From JBHHZI01 sp046757965 (GTDB lineage: Bacteria; Acidobacteriota; Polarisedimenticolia; SMYD01): 51,227 bases of DNA. The stretch spans positions 1-51,227 of the forward strand of contig JBHHZI010000006.1 of NCBI GenBank assembly GCA_046757965.1, in the 5' to 3' direction. A model generated the notes under the pieces. That model searched no databases and was not told the origin of the DNA. It was given only the letters and a program-made list of their open reading frames with translations. Position numbers and translations under genes: made by a program. Positions 50,344-51,227 of this stretch are shown piece by piece. Every line of letters begins with the position of its first letter. Position 1 is the first letter of the stretch.

Positions 50344-51227
50344 ATGCGTCGTCTCCATCTGCTCTCACGTATCGCTGCCGTCTGTATCGGGGGGGGGCAA
50401 TCGCCCTGAGTTCCCCTGCGCTGGCGCTCATCCAGCTCGGGGCGCCTCTTCCCGTCACCACGGCAACCTGTGCTCCGGGTGACCCTCCGCTTGCCGTGGA
50501 TATCACCCCAGCCTTCGAGGTGGTTGTGCGCAACTGCTCCGGCGGGGCCGCGGACGCCCTCATCACACTCTCCTTCGCCGTTCCCGGCTCCAACTACGAC
50601 GACCCCAACGAGACGGGCATTTCCGAGGAAATGGTCCACTTCTCCGCCGATCTTCAGGAAGCGACCTGCCCCATCGTGAATGTCATCGGCGCGCCTGACA
50701 ACGTGGTCTCCGCCCGGGTCGAGGGATTTCGTGTGGAGAATGGCGAGCCCACGGCCTCTCTCGGGGCCCCGGTGCATGCCACGCGCTTCGAGAACCCGCA
50801 GACGACGACCGTCCCGCTGACCCCGGAGCTGCGCGCCCGCATCCTGCGTGAACTCACCCTTCGCAACGCCACCTCCCCCGCGCAGGCCGGAAACTGCACG
50901 CTCATCGAAATCAACCGGGCCAACGCAGACAATCGCGGTCCGTCGCACCTCTTCGGTACCATGGTCAACAAGGTGATCTGCTCGCAGAAAAGAAACACGG
51001 CGGATGCGTGCCCGGGAGTCCATACGACGCCCCTGGCGACATCGACCCACGCCAAATGTGGCGGCATCGAACTGCTGCCAGAAGACTCGCGCTACCTTCT
51101 TGCCCATACTCCCGTGCTGGGTGGCTCGCTCTTCGACGATTGCTGCGACCCGGCACCGATCACCCGCGCCGGCCGTGCCGTGGCGATCGTGCAGTGCTCC
51201 ATGGTGACCATCCACGAACTCATCATG
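50344..51227 (+). CDS. Secreted Cys-containing protein, frame broken at a G9 tract, 3' end cut by window
   Basis: From the ATG at 50344 the frame reads MRRLHLLSRIAAVCIGGGQSP and stops at 50407-50409. The tract of nine G at 50389-50397 shifts the frame. With seven or ten G the sequence reads on as AIALSSPALALIQLGAPLPVTTA, giving a perfect signal peptide with an ALA cleavage site, and then 270 more open codons to the window edge. The mature part is beta-rich with scattered Cys (CAPGDPP, NCSGG, DDCCDP) and no family I can name. Promoter and Shine-Dalgarno are excellent. The break could be phase variation, transcriptional slippage, a real null allele or a homopolymer sequencing error. Confidence 0.7.
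50389..50397 (+). repeat. Homopolymer of nine G inside the signal-peptide coding region
   Basis: G9 lies 45 bases after the start codon. The downstream frame is restored by losing two or gaining one G. Its position inside the hydrophobic core of the signal peptide tolerates added or lost Gly codons, as in known phase-variable surface genes. Confidence 0.85.

Overview
The window is a GC-rich (roughly two-thirds G+C by eye), densely coded bacterial chromosome segment with about 40 genes on both strands. No rRNA, tRNA, insertion sequence, phage gene or CRISPR array was recognised, and no gene-free stretch exceeds about 290 bases. Several features point to a free-living, probably environmental diderm of the Acidobacteriota or a neighbouring deep phylum: a deoxynucleoside kinase next to folK, a very large Cys-block secreted protease, acyclic-terpene-type AtuA genes and a C-tailed infC. 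This assignment is inference from gene content, not a tested placement.

Layout. 1-8813 (minus strand) is one likely operon led by a Lys/Arg-repeat TPR protein, then glmU, glmS, a small DUF1272 protein, a PcrA/UvrD helicase and a secreted TPR metallopeptidase. 8948-13718 (plus) holds folK, a deoxynucleoside kinase, panBCD with 4-base overlaps, a two-module zinc-ribbon protein and a 3-methyladenine DNA glycosylase. 13741-17082 (minus) holds infC (apparent ATC start, own promoter and leader hairpins), coaE, folD and a secreted unknown. 17237-34177 (plus) holds a Tat-exported M24-fold protein that has lost metal ligands, an MBL-fold hydrolase, uvrA, a DUF971 protein, a membrane glycosyltransferase with TPRs, and a 3115-residue subtilisin-like protein.

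34387-38590 (minus) holds a PDZ protein resembling M61 peptidases without HExxH and a NatA/NatB-type ABC exporter. 38875-40255 (plus) holds a small conserved unknown plus thiS-thiG. 40324-44640 (minus) is a tightly overlapping operon: acyl-CoA carboxylase carboxyltransferase, AtuA core, separate AtuA C-terminal-type domain and enoyl-CoA hydratase. 44843-45725 (minus) is smpB behind a dicluster ferredoxin. 45818-47979 (minus) is a ribosome-hibernation-domain/sigma-like fusion coupled to a GH113-like lipoprotein. 48108-50147 (plus) is ligA. The window ends inside a secreted-protein gene with an excellent promoter whose signal peptide is interrupted by a run of nine G.

Most genes are housekeeping (cell-wall amino sugar, folate, CoA, thiamine, DNA repair, translation). 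The parts most worth following up are the HPF-sigma fusion with its coupled lipoprotein, the G9 tract, the degenerate M24 protein, the giant Cys-block protease, the infC leader, and several starts placed 6-9 bases after a -10 box, which suggests leaderless mRNAs.
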